The notes under the pieces: generated by a model | Told to the model about the DNA's origin: nothing | Database searches by the model: none | What the model saw: only the letters and a program-made list of their open reading frames with translations | In this document: positions 26,924 to 36,023 of the stretch, piece after piece | Layout: every line of letters begins with the position of its first letter | Position numbering within the stretch: position 1 is the first letter of the stretch | Made by a program: the position numbers and the translations under genes | Origin: CAZROT01 sp964601895 | GTDB lineage: Bacteria; Pseudomonadota; Gammaproteobacteria; Enterobacterales; Enterobacteriaceae | Direction: 5' to 3' | DNA: 64,000 nt | Assembly: GCA_964601895.1 (NCBI GenBank) | Contig: CAZROT010000003.1 | Location: 1 to 64,000, forward strand

Positions 26924-28840
26924 TTAGCTGTTTTTTTGCTCCTCCAGCAGCGTCCAGCGGGCGAAGGCAGTTTCCAGAAGCTGTTCTTTGTGCGCCAGCA
27001 TCTGCAAAACCTGTGTGGTCTCTGCATGATGCAGGGAAAAGAAATCGGCATCATTTACCTGCCCCTGTAATACGGCTATTTCAGCTTCTAGCTGTTCAAT
27101 ATGCTGAGGCAATTGTGCCAGCTCCTGTTGTAAGTTATAGCTCAATTTACCCGATAAGGGTTTTACTGGCTCACGACTGCGTACAGCGGGTGCAGCTACA
27201 GCCACGCGTGCATTATTAGCTGATTGCGGTTCAGGCTGAGTTTCTGCCTGCAGCTGATGCCAGGCATCAGACCACCCCCCGGGGGCCGTGTTGATAACAC
27301 CATTACCGGTAAAAAACCAGCATTCAGTAACCGAATTATCAATAAATTCACGATCATGACTGACCATCAATAACGTACCCTGCCAGGCGCTGACCTGCTC
27401 TTCCAGTAATTCCAGTGTTTCCACATCCAGATCATTAGTGGGTTCATCGAGAATCAACAGATTAGCGGGCTTGAGGAACAGACGCGCCAGCAGGAGACGG
27501 TTACGCTCTCCGCCCGACAGCACCTTAACCGGTGTCATTGCTCTCTTGGGAGAAAAGAGAAAATCCTGCAGGTAGCTCAAGACATGACGTGAACGCCCGT
27601 TAACCATCACTTCCTGGCTGCCATGGGCAAGGTTATCCATGACTGTCTGCTCTGGGTTCAGCTGCGCCCGGTGCTGATCAAAATAGGCCACCTCCAGCCG
27701 GGTGCCTGTCTTTATGGCTCCACTGTCTGCCTGCAGCTGACCCAGCATCAGTTTCAGTAACGTCGTTTTGCCACAACCATTTGGCCCTATCAGGGCAATC
27801 CTTTCACCACGCTGCACACAGGCACTGAAGTCACGTACAAGTACCTTATCATTCACCTGATAGCTGAGTTTTTCCAGTTCAAAGACAATTTTGCCGGAAT
27901 GCGTCGCCGCCTGCGGCTGCATGCTCACTACTCCCATACGTTCACGGCGCTCTGCACGCTCTACACGCAGTGCTTTCAATGCACGCACACGACCTTCATT
28001 ACGGGTACGGCGGGCTTTAATACCCTGACGAATCCAGGCTTCCTCCTGAGCCAGCTTGCGGTCAAATTCAGCATTATGCCGTTCCTGAGTATTCAGCGCA
28101 GCTTCCCTGCGTGTGAGATAAAGCGCATAATTACCCGGCCAGGAAACCAGCCTGCCACGATCGAGATCAACAATGCGTGTTGCCAGTGCACGAATAAACG
28201 CCCGATCATGGGAAATAAACACCAGACTTCCCTGAAAAGTGCTGAGCAGTTTTTCCAGCGCACTGATACTGTCAATATCCAGATGATTGGTCGGCTCATC
28301 CAGCAGCAGCACATCCGGCTGACTGACTAATGCGCGTGCCAGCGCTGCCTTACGCAGCCATCCTCCCGATAACGTGGAAAGCCCGGCATCAGCATCAAGT
28401 CCGGATTGCGTCAGCAGCTCATGGATACGGCTGTCAAGCTGCCACAATCCCTGACTGTCTAAAATTTCCTGTAACTGCGCCATCTGTTTAAGATTCTGCT
28501 CACTGGGAGAATGAGACACCAGCTGAGAAATAGCATGCCAGGCTTTTATGTGTTCAGCCTGTCCTTTAATACCTTCAGCAACAAAGTCAAATACCGTTCC
28601 CGCAACATCACGTGGGGGATCCTGCGAAAGGCGTGCCACCACGCAATCTTTCTCATAAATCACCTGTCCTGCATCCAGCGCTATTTCCTGGTTTAATACT
28701 TTCAACAAAGTGGATTTGCCTGCACCATTACGCCCAACCAGGCAGACCCGCTCACCTGCATCAATCTGCAGTTGTGCGTCGTCGAGCAAAGGCGCATCAC
28801 CGAATGATAGAAAAGCAGCAGAAAGATTAATTAACGGCAT
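26924..28840 (-). CDS. uup: ABC-F ATPase Uup
   Basis: Cytosolic ABC-F protein acting on ribosomes and DNA; in E. coli loss raises precise transposon excision. It has 638 residues from ATG 28838-28840, chosen for its AGGAG site and MPLINLSAAFLSF, which matches the E. coli start. Two nucleotide-binding domains: Walker A GRNGAGKST (36-44) and GPNGCGKTT; signatures LSGGWLRK and LSGGERNR; Walker B LLLDEPTNHLD and LILDEPTNDLD. The C-terminal coiled-coil DNA-binding domain (about 570-638) is complete. It overlaps the end of rlmL by 14 bp. Confidence 0.96.
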   Translation of the reverse strand: MPLINLSAAFLSFGDAPLLDDAQLQIDAGERVCLVGRNGAGKSTLLKVLNQEIALDAGQVIYEKDCVVARLSQDPPRDVAGTVFDFVAEGIKGQAEHIKAWHAISQLVSHSPSEQNLKQMAQLQEILDSQGLWQLDSRIHELLTQSGLDADAGLSTLSGGWLRKAALARALVSQPDVLLLDEPTNHLDIDSISALEKLLSTFQGSLVFISHDRAFIRALATRIVDLDRGRLVSWPGNYALYLTRREAALNTQERHNAEFDRKLAQEEAWIRQGIKARRTRNEGRVRALKALRVERAERRERMGVVSMQPQAATHSGKIVFELEKLSYQVNDKVLVRDFSACVQRGERIALIGPNGCGKTTLLKLMLGQLQADSGAIKTGTRLEVAYFDQHRAQLNPEQTVMDNLAHGSQEVMVNGRSRHVLSYLQDFLFSPKRAMTPVKVLSGGERNRLLLARLFLKPANLLILDEPTNDLDVETLELLEEQVSAWQGTLLMVSHDREFIDNSVTECWFFTGNGVINTAPGGWSDAWHQLQAETQPEPQSANNARVAVAAPAVRSREPVKPLSGKLSYNLQQELAQLPQHIEQLEAEIAVLQGQVNDADFFSLHHAETTQVLQMLAHKEQLLETAFARWTLLEEQKNS

Positions 28841-30965
28841 CTGTTTTTTCTCCTGTAGCATCACTGAGCAGCCAGCAGTGATGAGTGCCGGGATAGCGTG
28901 CAAAATCTCTGGATGTAGTCGGCACACTCATATCCTTTGCGGTCAGTTTAAGCGAGGCCAGCTCTGTTACATCCATGCGAAAACCTTTACGGTTACTGGA
29001 GAACACTATCTGCCCGTGCGGACGCAACAACGCCCTGGTTGCTGTCAGCAACGCAACATGATCACGCTGCACATCAAACGTATTTTTCATACGACTGGAA
29101 TTGGAAAAAGTCGGTGGATCAATAAAAATGACATCAAACTGCTCGTGGGTGTGGGTAAGCCAGTGCAGACAGTCAGCCTGAATAAGACGGTGCTTCCTGC
29201 CGCTCAATCCATTAAGGCTCATATTTTTTTCCGCCCATGTCAGGTAAGTGTGCGACATATCCACCGTCGTGGTGCTACGTGCTCCCCCAAGACCAGCATG
29301 AACACTGGCGGTCCCGGTATATGCAAACAGATTGAGGAAATCTTTGCCCTGGCTCATTTCCCCGAGCATGCGCCGCACGATACGGCGATCAGAAAACAGG
29401 CCGGTATCCAGATAATCAGTGAGGTTCACCCAGAATTTAGCCCCATATTCCTGCACCAGTAACAGCTCACTCTGAGAGGCCAGTTTCTGATATTGATTTT
29501 TTCCTTTCTGGCGCTCACGGGTTTTAAGAATTAACTGACTGCTGGTGAGCGCAAGCACCGACAGGGTATGATTGATGGCAGCAAATAAGCGCTGACGTGC
29601 TCTGGCTGCCTCGATGGTTTTAGGTGCAGCGTATTCCTGTATCACTACCCTGCTGCCATAACGATCAATGGCGACATTATAGTCCGGTAAATCCGCATCG
29701 TATAAACGATAACAGTCGATTCCCTGCTGGCGCGCCCATTTATCCAGCATGCCGGCGTTTCTACGCAGACGATTGGCAAAATCTGTTCCCGTTTCCTGCG
29801 CACCCACTGGTGGATTGGCGGTGGCCAGCAGTTGATAGTTTTTCTGTACACAATCCAGTGGGCCATTTTTAGCCTTAAATGTACGCTCGGCACGCAGTGG
29901 CAGACAACCAAGCAGCTGTGGAGAAGCACTGAACATCGACAGCCGCCAGCCAGCAAAAGCCTGCCTGATAGCATGACCGGCCTGATGATACAGCGCCATC
30001 AATGCGGGCTCACTGTCCAGCCGTTCACCATAAGGCGGATTGCTGATAACCATGCCTGCAGGCTGCTGTGGAAATGGATTGATGAGACTGCTGATATCAC
30101 GTGTTTCAACGGTGATGAGCTCAGCAATACCTGCACGCTCAGCATTACGGCGTGCCATGGCAATAACGTTACTGTCACGATCAAAACCCCAGAAGCGCGA
30201 TGAAGTCTGCTGCAGTCCGGCAGCAACCCTGGCACTGGCCTCCTGCACGAGTTCACTCCAGAGTGCCTGAGAGTGGCCCTGCCAGGCGGAAAAACCCCAG
30301 TGCTGACGGGTAAGACCCGGCGCACGGTCGGCTGCCATCATGGCAGCTTCAATCAGCAGTGTGCCCGACCCACACAGGGGATCCACCATGGGCTCTCCTG
30401 GCTGCCAGCCCGAGCGTAGTACTACTGCGGCGGCCAGATTTTCTTTCATGGGTGCCTGTCCGCTTTCTTCACGCCAGCCACGCCGGTGCAGCGCTTCACC
30501 ACTGAGATCGAGCAGAAAGGTTGCCCTGTCGCCGGTGAGCAGGACAGCGATACGTATATCGGGCTGCTGCTTATCCACACTGGGACGCTGTGCGTTTTTA
30601 TCCATGAACACGTCAACAATCGCGTCCTTAACCTTTAAGGCGCCGTACTGACTGTTACGGATAGCTTCATTCATTCCGCTAAAATGGACGGCAAAAGATT
30701 TATCAGGGGAAAAAATATCCTGCCAGTTAATCGACTGTGCGCCGGCATAAAGGCAGCGGTCACTCTGTACAGGGCATTCATGCAGCCGCAGTAACACCCG
30801 GGATGCCAGACGGCTCCAGAGTAAACTGCGGTAAAGTACGCTGGAGTCGCCCCCAAACCACACGCCCCCATGGACTATCCTGCAGTCATGCGCACCCAGC
30901 GCCTGCAGCTCAGTTTTTAGCAGTTCTTCCAGACCCTGTGCGGTGCTGGCAAAAAGAAAATTCAT
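28827..30965 (-). CDS. rlmL: bifunctional 23S rRNA (guanine 2069-N7/2445-N2) methyltransferase
   Basis: RlmKL, one polypeptide of 712 residues as in gammaproteobacteria. An N-terminal THUMP domain (about 45-155) precedes the RlmL N2-methyltransferase (SNPPYGERL active site), then the RlmK N7-methyltransferase (NLFAYTGTASVHAGLGGA SAM loop; FIDPPTFSNS). It overlaps uup downstream. Upstream it borders the P1-P8 array instead of ycbX. A decayed copy of its 5' end is found at 32731-32859. Confidence 0.95.
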   Translation of the reverse strand: MNFLFASTAQGLEELLKTELQALGAHDCRIVHGGVWFGGDSSVLYRSLLWSRLASRVLLRLHECPVQSDRCLYAGAQSINWQDIFSPDKSFAVHFSGMNEAIRNSQYGALKVKDAIVDVFMDKNAQRPSVDKQQPDIRIAVLLTGDRATFLLDLSGEALHRRGWREESGQAPMKENLAAAVVLRSGWQPGEPMVDPLCGSGTLLIEAAMMAADRAPGLTRQHWGFSAWQGHSQALWSELVQEASARVAAGLQQTSSRFWGFDRDSNVIAMARRNAERAGIAELITVETRDISSLINPFPQQPAGMVISNPPYGERLDSEPALMALYHQAGHAIRQAFAGWRLSMFSASPQLLGCLPLRAERTFKAKNGPLDCVQKNYQLLATANPPVGAQETGTDFANRLRRNAGMLDKWARQQGIDCYRLYDADLPDYNVAIDRYGSRVVIQEYAAPKTIEAARARQRLFAAINHTLSVLALTSSQLILKTRERQKGKNQYQKLASQSELLLVQEYGAKFWVNLTDYLDTGLFSDRRIVRRMLGEMSQGKDFLNLFAYTGTASVHAGLGGARSTTTVDMSHTYLTWAEKNMSLNGLSGRKHRLIQADCLHWLTHTHEQFDVIFIDPPTFSNSSRMKNTFDVQRDHVALLTATRALLRPHGQIVFSSNRKGFRMDVTELASLKLTAKDMSVPTTSRDFARYPGTHHCWLLSDATGEKTDAVN

Positions 30966-30984
30966 TGTACGGTGACACCAGAAA

Positions 30985-31013
30985 CAAAAAAAGATGGGCT
31001 AGTATAGCCCATC
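30985..31013 (-). terminator. strong intrinsic terminator between the array and rlmL
   Basis: On the minus strand a perfect 9-bp stem GATGGGCTA / TAGCCCATC with a 3-nt loop (30993-31013) is followed by TTTTTTTGTTT. Transcripts from the P array should stop here, 28 bp before the rlmL start codon. Confidence 0.75.
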
Positions 31014-31104
31014 TGCTGTTATAAGGTGATCACTGTTGCGTACGCGGATAAGATTCTGCAATCATTTCGCAACGGATATCATCACGAAGTTCAGAGGAAA
31101 ACCC

Positions 31105-32385
31105 TCAGGCCTGGTACTGGTCGAGTAATCCACGCTGCCGCTCCCAGATAGTCACGATCTCCTGTGGTGTATTAGTTGCCAGCGTAACATTTTCCCATTC
31201 ATCAGCCTTCACTGATATTGTTAGCAACTTCTGGCCATAATGTTTATTGAATGTCCTGACAAACGCTTTTTTCGATTTACTACGATAGTCACCCAATGCT
31301 TGTGCTACCGCATCCATATGGCCAGCATGGGTGTGCTCGATAATCGGAACAAACAGTGAATTTTTAAACAGGTCCAAAGTAGTATCGTAGATATTAGAAG
31401 GCGTAACAGCCATGGCAGGATTAGCGCCTGCTTTCAGCAGTATTGTAAAGATAGCATTGACATGAACATGCATCTCAGGCGAATGATTCCCATAGGGCAA
31501 CAAATTTATATATTTGATCAGGCTTTCCAGCACACTATCGTAATGACCCGCCTTGAGCTGCCGGAAGATAGCCTGATTCAGTTCATTCCTCTGTTCTTTT
31601 TTGGAAAAGTCAGGGTTCTTATCAGGCAGAGCATCAGTAATTTTATGCAGGCTATTCATGGCACGCTGCAGTTGAGTTAACTGCTCTGCAGAAAGCTTCT
31701 GCTTCTCAACAACAGTGTCCGGCCTGATCAGCTTAATCTGCTCAGGTTGCTTTTCTTTCAGTGATGAATGCCGCTGAAGAACCTTTATAACATTGGCACC
31801 CGCGCTAATAATATGCTCGCGTAAAGTATCCAGTGTCGCCGTCACATCAGGCATCTGGTTTAAAATAGCTTCATGCTTTTCACTACACTGCAATACTGTT
31901 AATAACGCAGTATCCAAACTCCCGTACACTCTAAACCTCAACGCATGCATAATTGTTTTCGATTCTATCAGGTCTTTATGTAAATCAAAGACAGCTGCCA
32001 GAGACAATTCATTATTTTGATTTTTCGTGATATCAATAAATTGTTGAGACAATTTAGCTAAATGTTGCATCGCTAACACACCAGGATCCGTTTGTCCTGA
32101 TTCTGGGTTATTCTGTTCAGAAGCTACCTTATAAAATTCGCGTTTATAAAACTCGTGCCTCATTGCATGAAATTCTTTCCCTATTTCCATTTTATGCGAT
32201 TTCATCTGCCATACTGTTGCGCTGGCCTCATACGCTTTTGTGCTGGCTTCCTGCGCGGCCAGTTTTATGGCATATATCTTCTCCCGGTCAAGCCATGGCG
32301 TAAAAATTCGCCTAATCCACTGCCACAGGACACATTGCTTACTGGTTTTGGTAGCCACAATGGCTCCCGCCTCATCTTTGTACAC
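31105..32385 (-). CDS. P1: array paralogue, downstream part after an in-frame TAG
   Basis: Unrecognised protein, 426 residues from the first Met after the stop. The frame continues upstream through a single TAG (32416-32418) to a better start at 32568, so this is the C-terminal 7/8 of a 488-codon gene. It shows the family motif WQWIRRIFTPWLDREK near its start and helical, coiled-coil-prone middle segments. One C-terminal module follows (YDSVLESLIKYINLL, then LLKAGANPAMAVTPS, then FVPIIEHTHAGHMDAVAQAL). There is no signal peptide or membrane helix. It is closest to rlmL in the array. A secreted effector role is inferred from family features only. Confidence 0.6.
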   Translation of the reverse strand: MYKDEAGAIVATKTSKQCVLWQWIRRIFTPWLDREKIYAIKLAAQEASTKAYEASATVWQMKSHKMEIGKEFHAMRHEFYKREFYKVASEQNNPESGQTDPGVLAMQHLAKLSQQFIDITKNQNNELSLAAVFDLHKDLIESKTIMHALRFRVYGSLDTALLTVLQCSEKHEAILNQMPDVTATLDTLREHIISAGANVIKVLQRHSSLKEKQPEQIKLIRPDTVVEKQKLSAEQLTQLQRAMNSLHKITDALPDKNPDFSKKEQRNELNQAIFRQLKAGHYDSVLESLIKYINLLPYGNHSPEMHVHVNAIFTILLKAGANPAMAVTPSNIYDTTLDLFKNSLFVPIIEHTHAGHMDAVAQALGDYRSKSKKAFVRTFNKHYGQKLLTISVKADEWENVTLATNTPQEIVTIWERQRGLLDQYQA

Positions 32386-32415
32386 CTTATAAAAATTACC
32401 AGGCGTCTCATAAAT

Positions 32416-32568
32416 CTATTCTGCATGGCGCTTCATCAACGGGGGCGTATTTTTTATTGCTTGCAGTACCTCTGCCAGAGAAGAACACTGCTTTACTCTT
32501 TCTTCATTTTCCGATGCAGGCGGTAAAGAAATCTGTCTCGCTGCCTGACTCACGGCAGTTCTTGTCAT
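32416..32568 (-). pseudogene. P1: N-terminal part up to the in-frame TAG
   Basis: Starting at ATG 32566-32568 with a GAGGATAACAGA ribosome-binding region, 50 codons encode MTRTAVSQAARQISLPPASE through LAEVLQAIKNT to HAE, then TAG. After the TAG the same frame gives IYETPGNFYKVYKDEAGAIV, which corresponds to the YxxETxxNYY block of the other members. So the start and N-terminal region belong to P1, split by one nonsense codon. Confidence 0.7.
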
Positions 32569-32605
32569 TCTGTTATCCTCATGAATTTCATTCTTTTATT
32601 CAATG

Positions 32606-32650
32606 ATTGTGATTAAAAAAATGATGCCCCGCTGCTATAAAACGTTCGTT
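32606..32650 (-). promoter_or_regulatory. conserved array leader, copy upstream of P1
   Basis: On the plus strand it reads ATTGTGATTAAAAAA followed by AAAACGTTCG. It is one of seven related 40-50 bp leaders (also near 33818, 36715, 37656, 39998, 41259 and 42250) upstream of array genes. On the coding strand the core is CG-TTTTCTG-CAG...TTTTTTAACCACAAT. Confidence 0.55.
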
Positions 32651-32730
32651 TTTTTTGCATCTAATTGTTTTTTATAAAAAATATCGAATAAACGTGACAT
32701 GATTACAGGTGTTAGCGTGGCCCTGTGTTA

Positions 32731-32859
32731 TGAAGTCGCAGTAACGCTCGGGATGCCAGACGGCTCAAGAGTAAACTGTGGTAAAGCACGCTGGAGTCGC
32801 CCCATGCACTATCCTGCAGTCATGCGTGCCCAGCGCCGGCAACTCAGTTTTTAGCAGTT
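32731..32859 (-). pseudogene. duplicated fragment of the rlmL 5' end
   Basis: The 129 bp align with rlmL codons near its N-terminus (about 30783-30922). Shared blocks include GGGATGCCAGACGGCTC, GTAAACTG(C/T)GGTAAAG and ACTATCCTGCAGTCATGCG. A frame encodes LLKTELPALGTHDCRIVHG, against RlmL LLKTELQALGAHDCRIVHG. It is truncated at both sides and lies between the leader of P1 and the 3' end of P2, just as rlmL itself lies after P1. This marks a duplication that carried the flank along. Confidence 0.85.
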
Positions 32860-32897
32860 TGATAAAAAGAGAGTCATCAGGCACCTGGCCTGTGTTA

Positions 32898-33776
32898 TTA
32901 TAAATGCGCCTGAAATGAGGCGCTGCTCTTGCTTTGAAGAATCTCGTCAGGAATCCTGTCAACACTTTCATCCGTACCAATGGTCATATCCAGCGTAACA
33001 ACATGATGTGCTCCAACCGCCTTCTGCCATGCCTCCAGCGCACTACTAAATTGACTCTTAAAAATCTTATTCATCACCTCCCTGAAATCTGTCATCAGAG
33101 ATTTATGTGCCTCACTGACAGCCTGCAGAGACTGTTTATTTTTTTGCCTGCTCATGCTGCTGATTGCATTGTCAGATAAGTGAATGAGTTTAGATATGAG
33201 TGACATATTGGAATCTAATTGCTTAACAGCTATCTCACTAGTCTTTCTCTGAATCTGAAGCCGCTGCTTCTTATTAAAATTGTTCGTTAAAATACGCTGA
33301 TCCTGTTTTGCCTCTGAGATTGCCGTTAAAATAGCCTCTTTTAATTGATACTCCCTCAGCTTCTGTTCACTAGTTTCCAGCGCTGTTTGATTTTTTTCAA
33401 GCCTGTCAGCAAGCTGCCTGATTAACTGCTTATTAATTTCCAGTACTATTTTATTTTTCTTACGCTCATCAGCAAATGGCATAAAAATCCGCTTAATAGC
33501 CTTAAAAAAAGCCCACAAACCAGACTGCGTATTGGTTTTTTTAATTTCTATGTTTTCTTTTTCTTCAGTGTTAGTCAGAGATAATTCATAACGATTTTGA
33601 GCGGTATAAAAGATGCAGTGACGCTCTGTTTGCAGCGTCTGGGTGATGGCGGCTATATGACTCTTAAGCGCTTCCTCCGATGAGGAATATATTTGCGCCT
33701 TACTTTCCAAAACCGATGGCTGCTGTACAGGAGCACGTTTCGTGGAAAAAATACTCATGAAGGATGGCAATGTCAT
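32898..33776 (-). CDS. P2: array paralogue
   Basis: Unrecognised protein of 292 residues. Order of parts: short N-terminus (MTLPSFMSIFSTKRAP; Met7 is an alternative start), a predicted beta segment (HCIFYTAQNRYELSLTN), the family motif LWAFFKAIKRIFMPFADE around residues 89-104, then a long Lys/Gln-rich helical region (about 105-250) likely to form coiled coil. The C-terminal GANPAMA module of P1, P3 and P6 is missing; the gene ends at the rlmL fragment, so it may be truncated. No membrane segment. Confidence 0.6.
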   Translation of the reverse strand: MTLPSFMSIFSTKRAPVQQPSVLESKAQIYSSSEEALKSHIAAITQTLQTERHCIFYTAQNRYELSLTNTEEKENIEIKKTNTQSGLWAFFKAIKRIFMPFADERKKNKIVLEINKQLIRQLADRLEKNQTALETSEQKLREYQLKEAILTAISEAKQDQRILTNNFNKKQRLQIQRKTSEIAVKQLDSNMSLISKLIHLSDNAISSMSRQKNKQSLQAVSEAHKSLMTDFREVMNKIFKSQFSSALEAWQKAVGAHHVVTLDMTIGTDESVDRIPDEILQSKSSASFQAHL

Positions 33777-33817
33777 TTTCTTATGCTCTTTTTTAATTTC
33801 ACTTTTTTCATTCAGCT

Positions 33818-33860
33818 ATTGTGGTTAAAAAACCGCATCCTGCTGCCAGAAAACGCTCGC
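33818..33860 (-). promoter_or_regulatory. conserved array leader upstream of P2
   Basis: Plus-strand ATTGTGGTTAAAAAACCGC then CTGCTGCCAGAAAACGCTCG. It is nearly identical to the leader of P3 (36715). On the coding strand a small frame MMKKSERFLAAGCGFLTTIA spans it, a possible leader peptide or a chance frame. Confidence 0.55.
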
Positions 33861-33959
33861 TCTTCTTCATCATGTTGTTTTTTAACCTAAATATGTGACA
33901 TATTTCGACACAAAGTGAGAATAATGCCAGACTAGCGACAGGAAATAGTAGCACGCTGA

Positions 33960-34130
33960 GTCTGTTATAACGGTGTACGCTTTTATGCTGATGACAAGCG
34001 CCTGGTGCCCGGGCCGTGGGAAAGCAGCATATGGCCTGTCGAAGGAAGGCTATGTGAATGGCACAGAGCACGCTTTCCCTGCCCTATTATCGATACCAGT
34101 GAAACCAGCCACAAGACAGAGAAGCGGTCA
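33960..34130 (+). pseudogene. decayed copy of the ycbX 3' end (remnant 1)
   Basis: It begins TCTGTTATAACGG, identical to the ycbX remnant at 42481. Degenerate matches to the ferredoxin-domain coding region follow, for example GGCCTGTCGAAGGAAGG against GCCTGTCGGGCAGGG and TATGTGAATGGC against TTTGTGAAAGC. The frame is broken. It lies between the P2 leader and the 3' end of P3. Confidence 0.65.
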
Positions 34131-34166
34131 CGCTGCAGATGCCTGAAATAAAGCCATTACGTGCGT

Positions 34167-35933
34167 TCAGAATTTAAAAAGTTCCCTCAGTTTACCTCTG
34201 GTACTGACCGGCGTCTTCTCCCAGGTTTCCAGTGTCTGTTGCTGGCCAGAATAATTTCTTAACTCATTGATAAATTTATATTTTATAGGATAATTACTCT
34301 TAAGTGCTTCTGCCACAGCTGCCCGGTGTTCAGGGCGGGTATGCCTGATAATCGCAACAAGCCATGAGTGCCTGCCACTGCCATATAGCTCCCGAACAAA
34401 CACACCACTATTGGCTAAGGCAGCAGAATTCTTTAAAGAGTTAAGGGCCATGGAAGGATCGGCACCGCCGTCCAGCAGTAATGTAAAGATACCATCGAGC
34501 TGTTGTTTTATAATAGCAATACGGCTAGCATCAAGATGCTTCATTCCCAGCAGGTCTATAAATTGTAACAGACTGACAAGCCCGGCTGCGTAATTACCAT
34601 CATTAAGAAGCAGCTGGATGACATCCTGGTAACTATCCTCCAGCTGCTGTTGCATACTGGCCTCCTGTCGTCTGATGTCTACCATAGCGACCTGCGCCAG
34701 TAAATCCACTACTTTGCCCAATCGGTGTAATCGCTGCCGTTTGGAGAGCCCTGTCTTAATAATAACAGAGGCATGAAGAGATAGCTCAGCTTGCTCGATT
34801 TGTGCATTTTTTACTTGAATTAATTGCATTGCATCAGACCACTGCTGCCAGATTCTGAGCAGATGTTCCCTGTGTGTCGTCGCTCCGCTAAGTGTGTTAC
34901 TCTGCATTGCACTGGCTGCCACTGTGTATTGAGCCCCTGCACCTTGAGAATCGGGGTTTTTTACCCGCGGATGCTGTACACCTGTTCCTGTTATTTGTAT
35001 TGGGAATGTATACCCGGAAAGTCTTTCTAATTCTCTGGTAAAGCGTGCTTTCAGGCTACTTTTAGAATCCAGTGCTGCCACCACCTCAGCCCTGTACTTA
35101 ACAGGGGTATCGCGGATAATCACGCTAATAAATCCGCCAACCTTATAGCTGTATTTGTCTAACAACGTACACTCATTTCTGATAGCTTTACAAGCCATGG
35201 CAGGATTGGCCCCCGCTTTAATCAATGCACTGACAGTATTACCGAGGGCAACAGTAGAGAGGTCGTTTGCTTTCTCAGCAGTGATAAGCAGCAACGTCAG
35301 GGCTTCACTATACTGTACCGTGTCGATCAAACGGTATATCTCGTCGATAGCCTCCCTGTCCTGCTGGCCGCCCCCCCATGGCAGAGCCGACTCCAGCCTC
35401 AATTGCCGCATAGACTCTTCAATCAGTAAAGCTGTAGCATCCGGCCGTGTAGTACGCTGCTCTATCCAGACACGCTCAATATCTTTGCTGTGCGTAATTT
35501 TCCCTCTAATCCGGTCATGCTGAACTATACTGTCCGCCACTCCATGGATAGCAAGCGATGCGGTTACATGCGGATTCGCTGCTCCTTGTGCGATTATTTG
35601 TATGGGTAATTTTTTGCCGGAAAGCGCCTCTAATTTGTCGACAACCGCTTTTTTCAGCACACTTTTAGCACCCAGAGCCTTTACCACATCAGGTATATAT
35701 TCAAGCGGAGTATCGCGAAGCATTACTCTGATAAATGCATGCGGACCATAACCGTATCCATTCACAAATTTGTCGTTATCTCTGACAAATAAACACGCCA
35801 TGGCAGGATTGGCGCCTCCTTTGATAAGTGCACTAACGGCATCACTGAGAGCAGGAGCAGAGAGATTGTTTATTTTACCCGCGATGATAAACAGCGCCTT
35901 CAGGGCTTCATTGTAATGGCCACCATCGATCAT
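34167..35933 (-). CDS. P3: array paralogue, downstream part after an in-frame TAG
   Basis: Unrecognised. 588 residues from the first Met after a TAG at 36024-36026; the frame upstream is open and belongs to the same gene (N-terminal part listed separately; full length 836 codons). It contains three copies of a roughly 150-200 residue module with signatures LIKGGANPAMACLF, LIKAGANPAMACKAI and LLDGGADPSMALNSL. Each is preceded by a Y-x-E-A-L-x-x-L helix and followed by blocks such as FIRVMLRDTPLEY and WLVAIIRHTRPEHRAAVAEAL. The C-terminus (SGQQQTLETWEKTPVSTRGK) matches that of P6. It is soluble and helical, with repeats resembling alpha-solenoids. Confidence 0.62.
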   Translation of the reverse strand: MIDGGHYNEALKALFIIAGKINNLSAPALSDAVSALIKGGANPAMACLFVRDNDKFVNGYGYGPHAFIRVMLRDTPLEYIPDVVKALGAKSVLKKAVVDKLEALSGKKLPIQIIAQGAANPHVTASLAIHGVADSIVQHDRIRGKITHSKDIERVWIEQRTTRPDATALLIEESMRQLRLESALPWGGGQQDREAIDEIYRLIDTVQYSEALTLLLITAEKANDLSTVALGNTVSALIKAGANPAMACKAIRNECTLLDKYSYKVGGFISVIIRDTPVKYRAEVVAALDSKSSLKARFTRELERLSGYTFPIQITGTGVQHPRVKNPDSQGAGAQYTVAASAMQSNTLSGATTHREHLLRIWQQWSDAMQLIQVKNAQIEQAELSLHASVIIKTGLSKRQRLHRLGKVVDLLAQVAMVDIRRQEASMQQQLEDSYQDVIQLLLNDGNYAAGLVSLLQFIDLLGMKHLDASRIAIIKQQLDGIFTLLLDGGADPSMALNSLKNSAALANSGVFVRELYGSGRHSWLVAIIRHTRPEHRAAVAEALKSNYPIKYKFINELRNYSGQQQTLETWEKTPVSTRGKLRELFKF

Positions 35934-36023
35934 TTCATCTAGCTTGCCGAGCCACTGGTTATGCCACTGCCTTTCTTCTGCTTCATACCTTGCCGACAGC
36001 GCCTTGAATATGTCTTTATAACC

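Noticed and set aside
27899..28330. 143-codon plus-strand open frame inside uup
   Set aside because: Antisense to uup; no ribosome-binding site and low-complexity composition.
28710..29462. 250-codon plus-strand open frame
   Set aside because: It is antisense to the well supported uup and rlmL genes and has no family signatures; an artefact of their codon usage.
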